Translations under genes and position numbers: made by a program
In this document: one piece after another, positions 7,901 to 14,384 of the stretch
Layout of the letters: every line of letters begins with the position of its first letter
Position numbering within the stretch: the first letter of the stretch is position 1
Assembly: GCA_015711895.1 (NCBI GenBank)
Contig: JACVJH010000037.1
Span: 1-28,030, forward strand
Direction: 5' to 3'
DNA length: 28,030 nt
Source of the DNA: Candidatus Solincola tengchongensis
Lineage (GTDB): Bacteria; Actinomycetota; Geothermincolia; Geothermincolales; RBG-13-55-18
The notes under the pieces: generated by a model
Told to the model about the DNA's origin: nothing
Seen by the model: the letters and a program-made list of their open reading frames with translations, nothing else
Databases searched by the model: none

Positions 7901-9262
7901 CTGGGCCCGGCGGAGCGCGCCGACGTCATCCTGGACTTCTCCGCCTTCGCCGGGAAGACCCTCATCCTCTACAATGACGCGCCGGCGGCCTACCCGGCCC
8001 GCGACCCGCGTTACGACTACTACACCGGGGCTCCGGACCTCACGGACACCGGGGGTGCCCCCACGCCGCTTCCGGGTTTCGGCCCCAACATCCGCACGGT
8101 GATGCAGATACGGGTGAAGGCCACCAACCCGGCAGCCCCCTTCGACCTGCAGAGGCTGCAGACGGAGTTCGAGACCACCCCCGGGCACACCGGCGTGTTC
8201 GCCGCCACGCAGGACCCCATACTCGTGCCCAATGCGGCCTACAACAAGGCCTACGGGGGAGACTTCCCCGCGGATACCTACGCCCGCATCTACGACACGT
8301 CGCTGACCTTCCGCACTCTTTCCGGGAACATGGTTACCATTCCCTTCCAGTCCAAGGCCATCCAGGACGAGATGGGGGAGGCCTACGACAAGGAGTACGG
8401 GAGGATGAGCGGCTTCCTGGGCCTGGAGCTCAGCAACATCAGCCCGGTGAACAAGGGCTTCGTGCTCTACCCCTTCGCTTCCCCGCCGGTGGACATCACC
8501 GTGGACAACGTCACGCCTTCCGAGCCCCTGGCAGGAGACGGCACGCAGATATGGAAGATAACCCACAACGGTGTGGACACCCACACCATACACTGGCACC
8601 TCTTCAACGTGCAGGTCATCAACCGTGTGGCCTGGGACAACATCATCCTTCCCCCCGACCCCAACGAGCTGGGATGGAAGGAGACGGTGCGGGTAAATCC
8701 ACTGGAGGACATCATCGTGGCCATGCGCCCGGTGGCTCCCGATCTCCCCTTCGAGCTGCCCAACAGCGTGCGGCCCATCGACCCCACCATGCCCCTGGGC
8801 GCGGTCCTCAGTGGAGGCCCGGGTGGGTACTTCGACCCGCAGGGCAATCCGGTGACGGTCACCAACGAGCTGGTCAACTACGGATGGGAGTACGTCCTGC
8901 ACTGCCACCTGCTGGGGCATGAGGAGATGGACATGATGCACTCCATGCCCTTCCTTCTGGCACCACGGCCCCCTTCCGGCCTGCAGGCGGCGGACGGGCC
9001 TGGAGGAGTGCTGCTCACCTGGACGGACAACTCGGTGGCGGAGACATCCTACGTAGTGGAATGGGCGGCGGATGCGGGAGGCCCCTGGTCCTTGCTGGCC
9101 GAGCTCCCCGCGGGCAGCGTGGCCTACACGGATACCGAGCCGTTCGCCGGGACGAGGTATTACCGCGTCCTGGCGAGGAATAGCGTCGGATATGTCGCGC
9201 CCTTCCCGGTCATGACCGCGGACTCCAGTCCCAGCAACGTGGTCAGCGTGACCAGGCCGTGA
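4985..9262 (+). CDS. Large secreted multicopper oxidase with N-terminal surface repeats and C-terminal FN3-like domain
   Basis: A 1425-residue exported copper oxidase. I start at ATG 4985, where a signal peptide begins (RTKR, then a hydrophobic core of about 20 residues) behind AAGGAGG. The frame is open further upstream to 4871, but that part is not signal-like. Residues 142-474 are three tandem 111-residue repeats beginning Y-F/L-A-E-G-T-T-R-P (DUF5719-like in appearance). The cupredoxin core spans about 500-1325 and has every copper ligand motif: HLH (615, 617), HDH (695, 697), H-x2-H-x-H (1200-1205) and HCH-x3-H (1306-1312) with axial Met1317. It should therefore be catalytically intact. 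Residues from about 1328 form a fibronectin-III-like domain. There is no LPXTG or C-terminal anchor. Substrate could be metal ions, such as Mn(II) or Fe(II), or phenolics; size recalls the MofA/OmpB-type large oxidases, but this is only resemblance. Monocistronic, followed by a hairpin. Confidence 0.93.
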   Translation: MRIRTKRAVFCVFLVAVLLAGMLALGGGSSAVASVFGGPPAGRGDGGAAAAAYPGRGGRGLSSRVESTPGDGRVSPEEREAAAERAKAAGMRLPGLKAGDFAAAQIPMPDPTATPHYFGPYPNYATSPLPVIDNSLPSPAFYFAEGTTRPGFDTYLCLQNPGGLTATVRITYMRGDATTAEQILTLDPHSRLTVSAADVLGVGDDTAHDFSAKVECTNGQQIVAERPMYFNYLGKWTGGHVSVGATTPASTLYFAEGTTRPGFDPYICIQNPGDLDADVTVTYMEGDGSLANNVLTVPAHSRATVNPRNKLGTGDDPAHDFSARVECTNGQKLVAERAMYFNYLGKWNGGHVVMGASAITGTYYLAEGTTRPDFDPYLSIQNPGLNAAEVTVTYFRGDGTVDTEMVTVPKNSRATLNPRNKLGTADDPAHDFSAKVECTNGQQILVERPMYFNYRGSWTGGHDVMGFAFTTAVRVIAGTGMRKFVDSLPLVGSANANNLGQYIPVAVPDTVTYPGSDYYEIELGQYTQQLHSDLPPTTLRGYRQTNTTDPTVSVFTYTGPMIVAQRDRPVRVKFTNKLPTGEGGNLFLPVDTTVMGAGMGPDGMNMYTQNRATIHLHGGFTPWISDGTPHQWITPAGENTPYPKGVSVSYVPDMWFDAAGNPVPEGTPGASNDPGDGSMTVYYTNQQSARLMFYHDHSYGITRLNVYAGEASPYLLEDPVEQDLVARGVIPAEQIPLIIQDKTFVPDDEQLAWQDPTWDKVKWGGKGNLWMPHVYMPNQNPADPGGLNAFGRWSYGPWFWPPTKDLVHGPVPNPYYDPVNAPWEPPEIPGTPTPSMAMEAFMDTPVVNGTAYPYLELEPKAYRFRILNAANDRFFNLQLYLADPDTLTPDGRTLTEVKMVPAVPNPAYPSGWPTDGREGGVPDPATAGPSWIQIGNEGGFLPYPVVLPNLPIDWNTDPTTFNAGNVSQGTVILGPAERADVILDFSAFAGKTLILYNDAPAAYPARDPRYDYYTGAPDLTDTGGAPTPLPGFGPNIRTVMQIRVKATNPAAPFDLQRLQTEFETTPGHTGVFAATQDPILVPNAAYNKAYGGDFPADTYARIYDTSLTFRTLSGNMVTIPFQSKAIQDEMGEAYDKEYGRMSGFLGLELSNISPVNKGFVLYPFASPPVDITVDNVTPSEPLAGDGTQIWKITHNGVDTHTIHWHLFNVQVINRVAWDNIILPPDPNELGWKETVRVNPLEDIIVAMRPVAPDLPFELPNSVRPIDPTMPLGAVLSGGPGGYFDPQGNPVTVTNELVNYGWEYVLHCHLLGHEEMDMMHSMPFLLAPRPPSGLQAADGPGGVLLTWTDNSVAETSYVVEWAADAGGPWSLLAELPAGSVAYTDTEPFAGTRYYRVLARNSVGYVAPFPVMTADSSPSNVVSVTRP
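5408..6406 (+). repeat. Three in-frame 333-bp repeats inside the multicopper oxidase gene
   Basis: Repeat starts at Tyr142, Tyr253 and Tyr364 give an exact period of 111 codons. Each unit contains AEGTTRP, a QNPG turn, an HSR or NSR segment, DDxAHDFSA, VECTNGQ, ERxMYFNY and GGH. The units look like beta-rich surface modules. High nucleotide identity suggests fairly recent duplication or gene conversion. Confidence 0.92.
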
Positions 9263-9341
9263 GATAGGCGAGGCGGCGAAAGCCGAAGCGAGGCGATAGG
9301 GAGCGGACAGGGCGCAACGCCCTGACGCGGCGGGACGAGAA

Positions 9342-9374
9342 GAGAGGCGCCCGGACTCCATCCGGGCGCCTCTC
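9342..9374 (+). terminator. Strong hairpin, probable terminator of the multicopper oxidase gene
   Basis: A perfect 14-bp GC-rich stem (GAGAGGCGCCCGGA paired with TCCGGGCGCCTCTC) with a 5-nt loop, 80 bp after the stop codon. No T-tract follows, so it may act as a non-canonical terminator or mRNA 3'-end stabiliser. Confidence 0.6.
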
Positions 9375-9575
9375 CCATACCGGGCATGGCTCACCCGCTC
9401 TCAGCCCGGAGACGGGAGCCGTTCATTGGCGGCGCTGATTCGTTTCGATAGGCGCTTTCGGTTGAAAAAGGACTAGAGACAACCCTCTCGTCCTGACAAG
9501 ACAAGCAAACCAACGGGGCGTAAGGGGTGATCTCTCTTGCTAAACCCGCCGGTAGTATGAGGGATGCCGTTTGGA

Positions 9576-9599
9576 TATAATTACCTCATAGGCGGTAAT
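9576..9599 (+). promoter_or_regulatory. Possible promoter -10 with overlapping inverted repeat
   Basis: TATAAT at 9576-9581 overlaps ATTACC-N8-GGTAAT (9580-9599). No good -35 lies 16-18 bp upstream, so the promoter call is weak. The 6-bp inverted repeat could bind a regulator of the downstream oxidoreductase. Confidence 0.35.
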
Positions 9600-9785
9600 G
9601 CTCGTTTCTTGCGTTCTGTTCCGCCCTTTTTTGGCTTAAGGGTGCGGGGGAAAGGATTGACGACACCTTTTCCTGCTCCCGCCGCCTGAGGGTCTGCCAC
9701 CTCCCCGCCGGTGGGTCCGACGGGCGGCGCGAACCATCCCCGTGTGGGGGCGCGATAGGGAAGAGTCGGGTGAAAGGAGGGGCTG

Positions 9786-11645
9786 ATGACATACGGAAAC
9801 ACGGGAAAGATCCTGGTCGTGGACCTGGGCTCCGGAGGGTTTGAGGAAAGGGAGCTGCCCGAGGAGGTGTACCGGGATTATATAGGTGGTGCGGGCCTCG
9901 CCGCCAAGCTGCTCTACGACCACGGACACCTGGAGGCGGAGCCCCTGGATCCCGAGAACCCGCTCATCTTCGCCGCCGGCCCTCTGACCGGCGTGGGGCT
10001 TGCCGGCTCCAGCCGTTTCTCGGTAGGATCGCGTTCCCCCCTTACCCGCATCTGGGGGCAGTCTTCCTGCGGGGGGAACTTCGGCCCGGAGATGAAGAGG
10101 TGCGGCTATGATGCCATATTCTTCCATGGAAAGGCGGGGGAGCCCGTTTACCTGCTCCTGGAGGAGGGTTCGGCGAGACTCATGCCCGCCTCCGACCTCT
10201 GGGGCAAGGACACTTACGAGACCACGGACATCCTCAAGAAGAGGCACGGCAAGACCTACAAAGTGCTTGCCGTAGGCCCCGCTTCCGAGAACCTCATCCC
10301 CTTCGGGAGCATCGTCAACGATTGCGGGCACGTCTTCGGGCGCACGGGGATGGGCACGGTGATGGCCTCCAAGAACCTCAAGGCCGTGGTGGCCAACGGG
10401 GACATGAGGATGGCCTACAAGGACCCGGAGAAGTTCGAGGAGCTGGCCGGGAAGTACACCGCGCGTGTGGAGCGGAGCGGAATGACCAAGGCCCTGCGCG
10501 CCTTCGGGACCCCCAGCAACATGGAATCCAAGATGATCGAGGGGGACGTGCCCACGCGCAACTGGGGGCTGGGGATATGGGAGGAGGGAGGGGAGCGCCT
10601 CTCCGGGATCACCCTCACCGAGGAGATCCTGGTGAGGAGGCGCGCCTGCCGTTTCTGTCTTGTACGCTGCAAGCCGGTGGTCCAGGTGGAGGAAGGGCCC
10701 TACGCCATGGGCCCGGGCCCGGGCCCGGAGTACGAGACCCTGGGAGCTTTCGGGACCATGCTCATGAACTCCAACCTGAGGGCGGTGGCCAAGATAAACG
10801 ACATCTGCAACCGCCTGGGAATGGACACCATCACCTGCGGGGCCACCTTCGCCTGGGCCATGGACTGCTACGAGAACGGCATCCTCAGGCCGGAGGACTA
10901 TGAGGGCGTGGAGCTCAAGTGGGGGGATATCGACACGGTCATCGAGCTCCTGCCCAAGCTGGTGCGGCGGGAGGGCAGACTGGCTGCCCTCCTGGCCAAG
11001 GGTTCTCGCGCTGCCGCAGAGGAGGTGGGAGGAGGGAGCGAGCGTTTCCTCACCGATACCAAGGGTTTGGAGGCCCCCATGCACGACCCGCGCCTGGACT
11101 GGGGGGACGGGCTGGCCTACGCCGTCTCCGTGAGAGGGGCGTGCCACGTCTCCAACATGACCTACCAGCTGGAGTGGGGGGCCATCCGTTTTCCGGAGAT
11201 CGGCCTGGACAAGCACCACCCGGGTATGACTACGGAGACCAAGGCGGAATCGGTGGCCAAGGCCACCGACCTGGGATGCATCATGAACTCCGCCTGCTGG
11301 TGCGAGTTCCCGGCCACGGACTTCACCATCCCCCTGCTCGTGGGGCTCTTCAACGCCGTCGCCGGCTACGGCTGGGATGTGGGGGCCATGATGGAAGCCG
11401 GGGAGCGCGTGTGGTTCTTGCAGCGGTGCCTGGGCCACATATGGGGGGCCACGGGGGCGGACGACCGACTGGGGCAGCGGGTGATGACCCCGGTCAAGGA
11501 GGGGAACATCGCCGGGGTGGTCCCGGACATGGAGACCATGCTCCGGGAGTTCTACGCGTACCGTGGCCTGCGCGAGGACGGGCTGCCTCGCCCGGAGAAG
11601 CTGCGTGCTCTGGGACTCGGCTACCTGGAGGAGAGGCTCTATTGA
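9786..11645 (+). CDS. Aldehyde ferredoxin oxidoreductase (tungsten/molybdopterin family)
   Basis: A 619-residue, full-length member of the AOR family, which oxidises aldehydes to acids with ferredoxin (or runs in reverse) using a tungstopterin and one [4Fe-4S] cluster. AAAGGAGG lies 5 bp before the ATG. The N-terminus (GKILVVDLGSG...YIGGAGLAAKLLYD) is typical. Three cluster ligands are seen as C288-x2-C291-x3-C295, the same numbers as in the Pyrococcus enzyme. The fourth ligand is probably Cys504 or Cys506 in SACWCEF. Segments KGMG-like (GRTGMGTVMASKNLKAVV) and EYETLGAFG fit the pterin-binding regions. It converges on a DUF362 protein with two ferredoxin-type clusters, ending 10 bp apart. The substrate cannot be determined; the family also includes benzoyl-CoA reductase subunits and enzymes of unknown substrate. 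Confidence 0.95.
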   Translation: MTYGNTGKILVVDLGSGGFEERELPEEVYRDYIGGAGLAAKLLYDHGHLEAEPLDPENPLIFAAGPLTGVGLAGSSRFSVGSRSPLTRIWGQSSCGGNFGPEMKRCGYDAIFFHGKAGEPVYLLLEEGSARLMPASDLWGKDTYETTDILKKRHGKTYKVLAVGPASENLIPFGSIVNDCGHVFGRTGMGTVMASKNLKAVVANGDMRMAYKDPEKFEELAGKYTARVERSGMTKALRAFGTPSNMESKMIEGDVPTRNWGLGIWEEGGERLSGITLTEEILVRRRACRFCLVRCKPVVQVEEGPYAMGPGPGPEYETLGAFGTMLMNSNLRAVAKINDICNRLGMDTITCGATFAWAMDCYENGILRPEDYEGVELKWGDIDTVIELLPKLVRREGRLAALLAKGSRAAAEEVGGGSERFLTDTKGLEAPMHDPRLDWGDGLAYAVSVRGACHVSNMTYQLEWGAIRFPEIGLDKHHPGMTTETKAESVAKATDLGCIMNSACWCEFPATDFTIPLLVGLFNAVAGYGWDVGAMMEAGERVWFLQRCLGHIWGATGADDRLGQRVMTPVKEGNIAGVVPDMETMLREFYAYRGLREDGLPRPEKLRALGLGYLEERLY

Positions 11646-11655
11646 TCTATGCTCA

Positions 11656-12735
11656 TTAATCAATGCTGATGAGCTCGTACTCCTTGCTGCCCAGTCCCAT
11701 CTCCGCCGCGTAGTCGACCTGCTTCTGGCAGTCCACCGCCGGGTAGATGGAGTGGAAGAGGTCCTTTCCCGCCCTCTCGTTGAGGAGGTCCAGGCTGGCC
11801 TGCTCTACGGCCACGATGTCCCGGCTGGCCAAGATGCCGATGTCCTCCACGGCTCGGGCGTCGCTGTAGTTCCAGCAGTCGCAGTCCGGGGTCACGTTGA
11901 TGAGGAAGTTGAAGAAGGCAACCTTGTTCTCCTTCCCTTTAAGGGCCCCCATGCAGTATTCCACCACCTTCTTCTGGGCGTTCTCCAGGACCCCGGTGAG
12001 GCGTACCTGGATGGCGGCCTTGAAGCACATCACCGTGCATTCCCCGCACCCGATGCACAGGCTGCGGTCGATCTTGGCATGTTTTTCCTTGCCCTTACCA
12101 ACGATGGAGATGGCCCCGGCGGGACACCACTCGATGCACTTCCCGCAGGCCGTGCAGCGCTCCGGGTTCACCGCTGGCTTGATGTCCGAGTGCATCTGCT
12201 GCTTCCCGCCCCGGCTGCCCATGCCCATGCCCACGTTCTTCAGGGCTCCACCGAAGCCCATGAACTCGTGCCCCGTGAGGTGGGACATGACCACGAAGGC
12301 GTCCGACTGGTAGAAAGCGGAGGCGATCTTCACCTTGTTCAGCAGCCGGCCGTCGATCTCCACCTCCACGAAGTCGTGGCCGCGCAGGCCGTCGGCTATG
12401 ATGATGGGGGCTCCCACCGTCTCCATGGTGAAGCCGTTGGCCGCCGCTGTCTGCAGGTGGCGCAGGGCATGCGCCCTGCCTCCCACGTAGAGGGTGTTGG
12501 TGTCGCTGACGAAGGGACGGCCGCCAACCTTCTTGACCTCCTCCACCATGGCGCGGATGTATATCACCGGGAGATAGGCCGTGCCGCCCGGCTCGGCGAA
12601 GGATGTCTTGACGGCCACGAAGTCCCTCTCCTCGATGATGTCCTTCAGCCCCACCTTCCCGCACAACTCGGAGAGTTTTGCCAGCATCCCCCGGCTTGGA
12701 GTACAGCGCATGTTGGCAAAGAACACCTCGGACAT
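11656..12735 (-). CDS. DUF362-type Fe-S protein with two [4Fe-4S] ferredoxin motifs
   Basis: A 359-residue cytoplasmic iron-sulfur protein. The ATG at 12735 (MSEVFFANMRC) has AAGGAGG 6 bp upstream and is preferred over the ATG nine codons earlier. Residues 1-180 match the DUF362 pattern, with SDTNTLYVGGRAHALRH and SHLTGHEFMGFGGALKN visible. Two cluster motifs follow: C194-x2-C-x2-C-x3-C204 and C227-x2-C-x2-C-x3-C237, each with a following A-I as in bacterial ferredoxins. About 120 more residues complete the DUF362 fold. The function of DUF362 proteins is not established; electron transfer is inferred from the clusters. The neighbouring ferredoxin-dependent aldehyde oxidoreductase is convergent, so there is no shared transcript. 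Confidence 0.92.
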   Translation of the reverse strand: MSEVFFANMRCTPSRGMLAKLSELCGKVGLKDIIEERDFVAVKTSFAEPGGTAYLPVIYIRAMVEEVKKVGGRPFVSDTNTLYVGGRAHALRHLQTAAANGFTMETVGAPIIIADGLRGHDFVEVEIDGRLLNKVKIASAFYQSDAFVVMSHLTGHEFMGFGGALKNVGMGMGSRGGKQQMHSDIKPAVNPERCTACGKCIEWCPAGAISIVGKGKEKHAKIDRSLCIGCGECTVMCFKAAIQVRLTGVLENAQKKVVEYCMGALKGKENKVAFFNFLINVTPDCDCWNYSDARAVEDIGILASRDIVAVEQASLDLLNERAGKDLFHSIYPAVDCQKQVDYAAEMGLGSKEYELISID

Positions 12736-13175
12736 GAAGAACCTCCTTGCCCACTCTTCCACCGACTGCTTCCGTTAATTCTAATTAATAACCGCCGGAT
12801 GTTCCAGGCTGACGGAGGGAACGTAACGATCGGCTGATGTTCCGGCTTGACGGACGGGGCAGCAGTAAGGTCACGGCCCCCAACGCCCAGCGAAGCTCGT
12901 GGATGACGTAATGAAACGGCAAAGGGTAAAAATCGAGTGATTGGCAACGGTTGTAAACCTTGCGGGCCGGATGTCCGATTCAAGTAAGCGTGGCTGGCCG
13001 GTCTTCGGAGAGGTTGGCGAAGGGCGAGATCCATCCCGCCCCTTGAGCCGGTCTTCAGGCTCTCACGGAGCGTGAAAGAGGGATGGCGCTTGAGCTAACC
13101 CTCGGAGGGAGAGGGTACGGCGGTGACCCGAATTCCGGGTAATACACGGAGAGTCCGCGAGAAGGGAGGACGCGC
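12736..13175. other. Intergenic region between divergent DUF362 and CxxC-protein genes
   Basis: A 440-bp divergent spacer that should hold promoters both ways. At 12774-12790 there is an AT-rich near-palindrome (GTTAATTCTAATTAATA), close to the DUF362 start. A 25-bp imperfect direct repeat beginning GATGTTCC recurs at 12798 and 12836. From 13045 to 13140 lies a chain of four small hairpins listed separately. Confidence 0.5.
13045..13140 (+). other. Structured leader candidate (four successive hairpins)
   Basis: Four short perfect stems follow one another just before the ribosome site of the next gene. They are GAGCC/GGCTC (13045-13062), TCACG-GAG-CGTGA (13063-13075), ACCCTC/GAGGGT (13098-13116) and ACCCG-AATTC-CGGGT (13126-13140). 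I recognise no known riboswitch class. In GC-rich DNA short stems arise by chance, so confidence is low. Confidence 0.25.
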
Positions 13176-14246
13176 ATGAAAGAGCCTTGTCCGGAGTGTG
13201 GGATTCCCACCTATATCGGATCGCAACATCGCTGGCTGAACAACGGGGACATCATCAACACCGGCAAGCCAGACGAACGCATCACCTTCATGGAGTTCGG
13301 GTTCTTCGACCCCCTCGTCCGGGAGGTGGAGAGGGTTATCGGGTCATCCATCGAGCATATCGTCTCCTCCACCGTGCAGGCTGCCATTCGCATGTATGTG
13401 GAGTCGCTCCTTCCCCCTGGGGTGGGGGACATGATCCGGGCGGGCACCCTAAGCCTCCGGAACCTGGACGACGGCCTGGCGGAGATCGCCAAACTGAACG
13501 GGTATGGGATATTCAGGTATTACGACATGCGCTTTGAACAGGACGAGGACGACTACTACACCGTCGACCTCATCCATCCCTACTCCCTTTATGTCTGCAC
13601 CGCCACCCACGGAGCGGCCATGGAAGCCATGCTGGGTTACGACCACGAAGTCGCTTATGAGCCTGTGGGTGACGACGTTTACCGGGTGACCGCCCGTCCC
13701 AGGCCGAGGCCGGAAGAGCTCAAGCGCAGGCTGGCGCCGCGCACCTACTCTCACGCGGACGGGCCTCTTGAGCTGGAAAAATGTGCTACTTGCGGGGTCC
13801 CCCGGCCCTTGGCGGGGTTGAACTGGAACGTCGAGGAGGGAATCATCACCTCTCCTTCCACGGGGAAGAGGCTCTCCACCACCGGCCCCAACCAGATCCA
13901 GCCTGTCCTGGACGAGCTGGAGAAGGAGCTGGGCGAGGAGATACCCAGGTTGGTGGTGGACGCCCAGAGGCGCTACGCCCGAGAGGGGTTTTTCCCCGAT
14001 GACACGTTCCGTGACGAGGATGCTTTTCGCCGTGAACTCGCCGTGCGTGGGCTGGGGGTCCTGGAGAGCCTGAAGCCGGACGCCGGGGGACTGGAGATAT
14101 GCCTTAAGAATCCGTGCTACCCCCTGATCCTGGTGGGGACGGTCCAGGGCATGTACGAGAGGCTCACCGGCCGGGAGAGCGACGTCGAGTGGGAAGTGGA
14201 TTCCGGAGGCGCCCTGCGGGTAGTCCTGAGAGCCCGAGGGGGTTAG
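13176..14246 (+). CDS. Unrecognised internally duplicated CxxC protein (family copy 1)
   Basis: A 356-residue soluble protein of a family I do not recognise; AAGGGAGG sits 6 bp before the ATG. It consists of two similar halves. Each half opens with a metal-knuckle-like motif: C5-P-E-C8-G-I-P, then W20 and a G-x-I segment; and C203-A-T-C206-G-V-P, then a W and G-I-I. Each half continues with a helical region (DELEKELGEEI in half 2, VREVERVIGSSI in half 1) and ends with a P-Y/C-x-x-x...G-x-x-E-x-x-x-G helix and a beta-rich tail (HPYSLYV...MEAMLG; NPCYPLIL...YERLTG). One CxxC pair per half suggests a single zinc or iron site built from both halves, or rubredoxin-like pairing in a dimer. The C-terminal part of each half resembles V4R ligand-binding domains in pattern; this is a hypothesis. 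A paralogue lies at 25489-26547. Confidence 0.88.
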   Translation: MKEPCPECGIPTYIGSQHRWLNNGDIINTGKPDERITFMEFGFFDPLVREVERVIGSSIEHIVSSTVQAAIRMYVESLLPPGVGDMIRAGTLSLRNLDDGLAEIAKLNGYGIFRYYDMRFEQDEDDYYTVDLIHPYSLYVCTATHGAAMEAMLGYDHEVAYEPVGDDVYRVTARPRPRPEELKRRLAPRTYSHADGPLELEKCATCGVPRPLAGLNWNVEEGIITSPSTGKRLSTTGPNQIQPVLDELEKELGEEIPRLVVDAQRRYAREGFFPDDTFRDEDAFRRELAVRGLGVLESLKPDAGGLEICLKNPCYPLILVGTVQGMYERLTGRESDVEWEVDSGGALRVVLRARGG

Positions 14247-14253
14247 GCCTGAG

Positions 14254-14286
14254 AAACCGAGAGGATAAAAAAACCGAGAGGATAAA
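14254..14286 (+). repeat. 16-bp tandem direct repeat
   Basis: AAACCGAGAGGATAAA occurs at 14254-14269 and again at 14271-14286 (period 17), just after the stop codon of the CxxC protein and before the terminator. Confidence 0.7.
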
Positions 14287-14301
14287 CGATACTTGTTGAA
14301 C

Positions 14302-14327
14302 AAACCCCCTCCTAAGGGAGGGGGTTT
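14302..14327. terminator. Bidirectional rho-independent terminator
   Basis: AAACCCCCTCC pairs perfectly with GGAGGGGGTTT around a TAAG loop (11-bp stem). The A-run on one side and T-run on the other serve both directions. It sits between the convergent CxxC-protein and acyl-CoA ligase genes. Confidence 0.85.
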
Positions 14328-14384
14328 ACCTCTGCCTTATTACCGGGATGTCGCTTCAGGCACCCGGCGTCATAGCCTTCACGG

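Larger units (their letters stand above)
9263..9785. other. Intergenic region, oxidase to aldehyde oxidoreductase
   Basis: A 523-bp spacer. The left part holds a small hairpin (CAGGGCG-CAA-CGCCCTG, about 9318-9334) and the strong stem at 9342-9374. The right part holds a TATAAT and an inverted repeat (9576-9599) and the ribosome site of the next gene. No gene is evident. Confidence 0.55.

Noticed and set aside
9636..11663. 675-codon open frame antisense to the aldehyde oxidoreductase
   Set aside because: Shadow frame; the sense strand carries a complete AOR with cluster cysteines.
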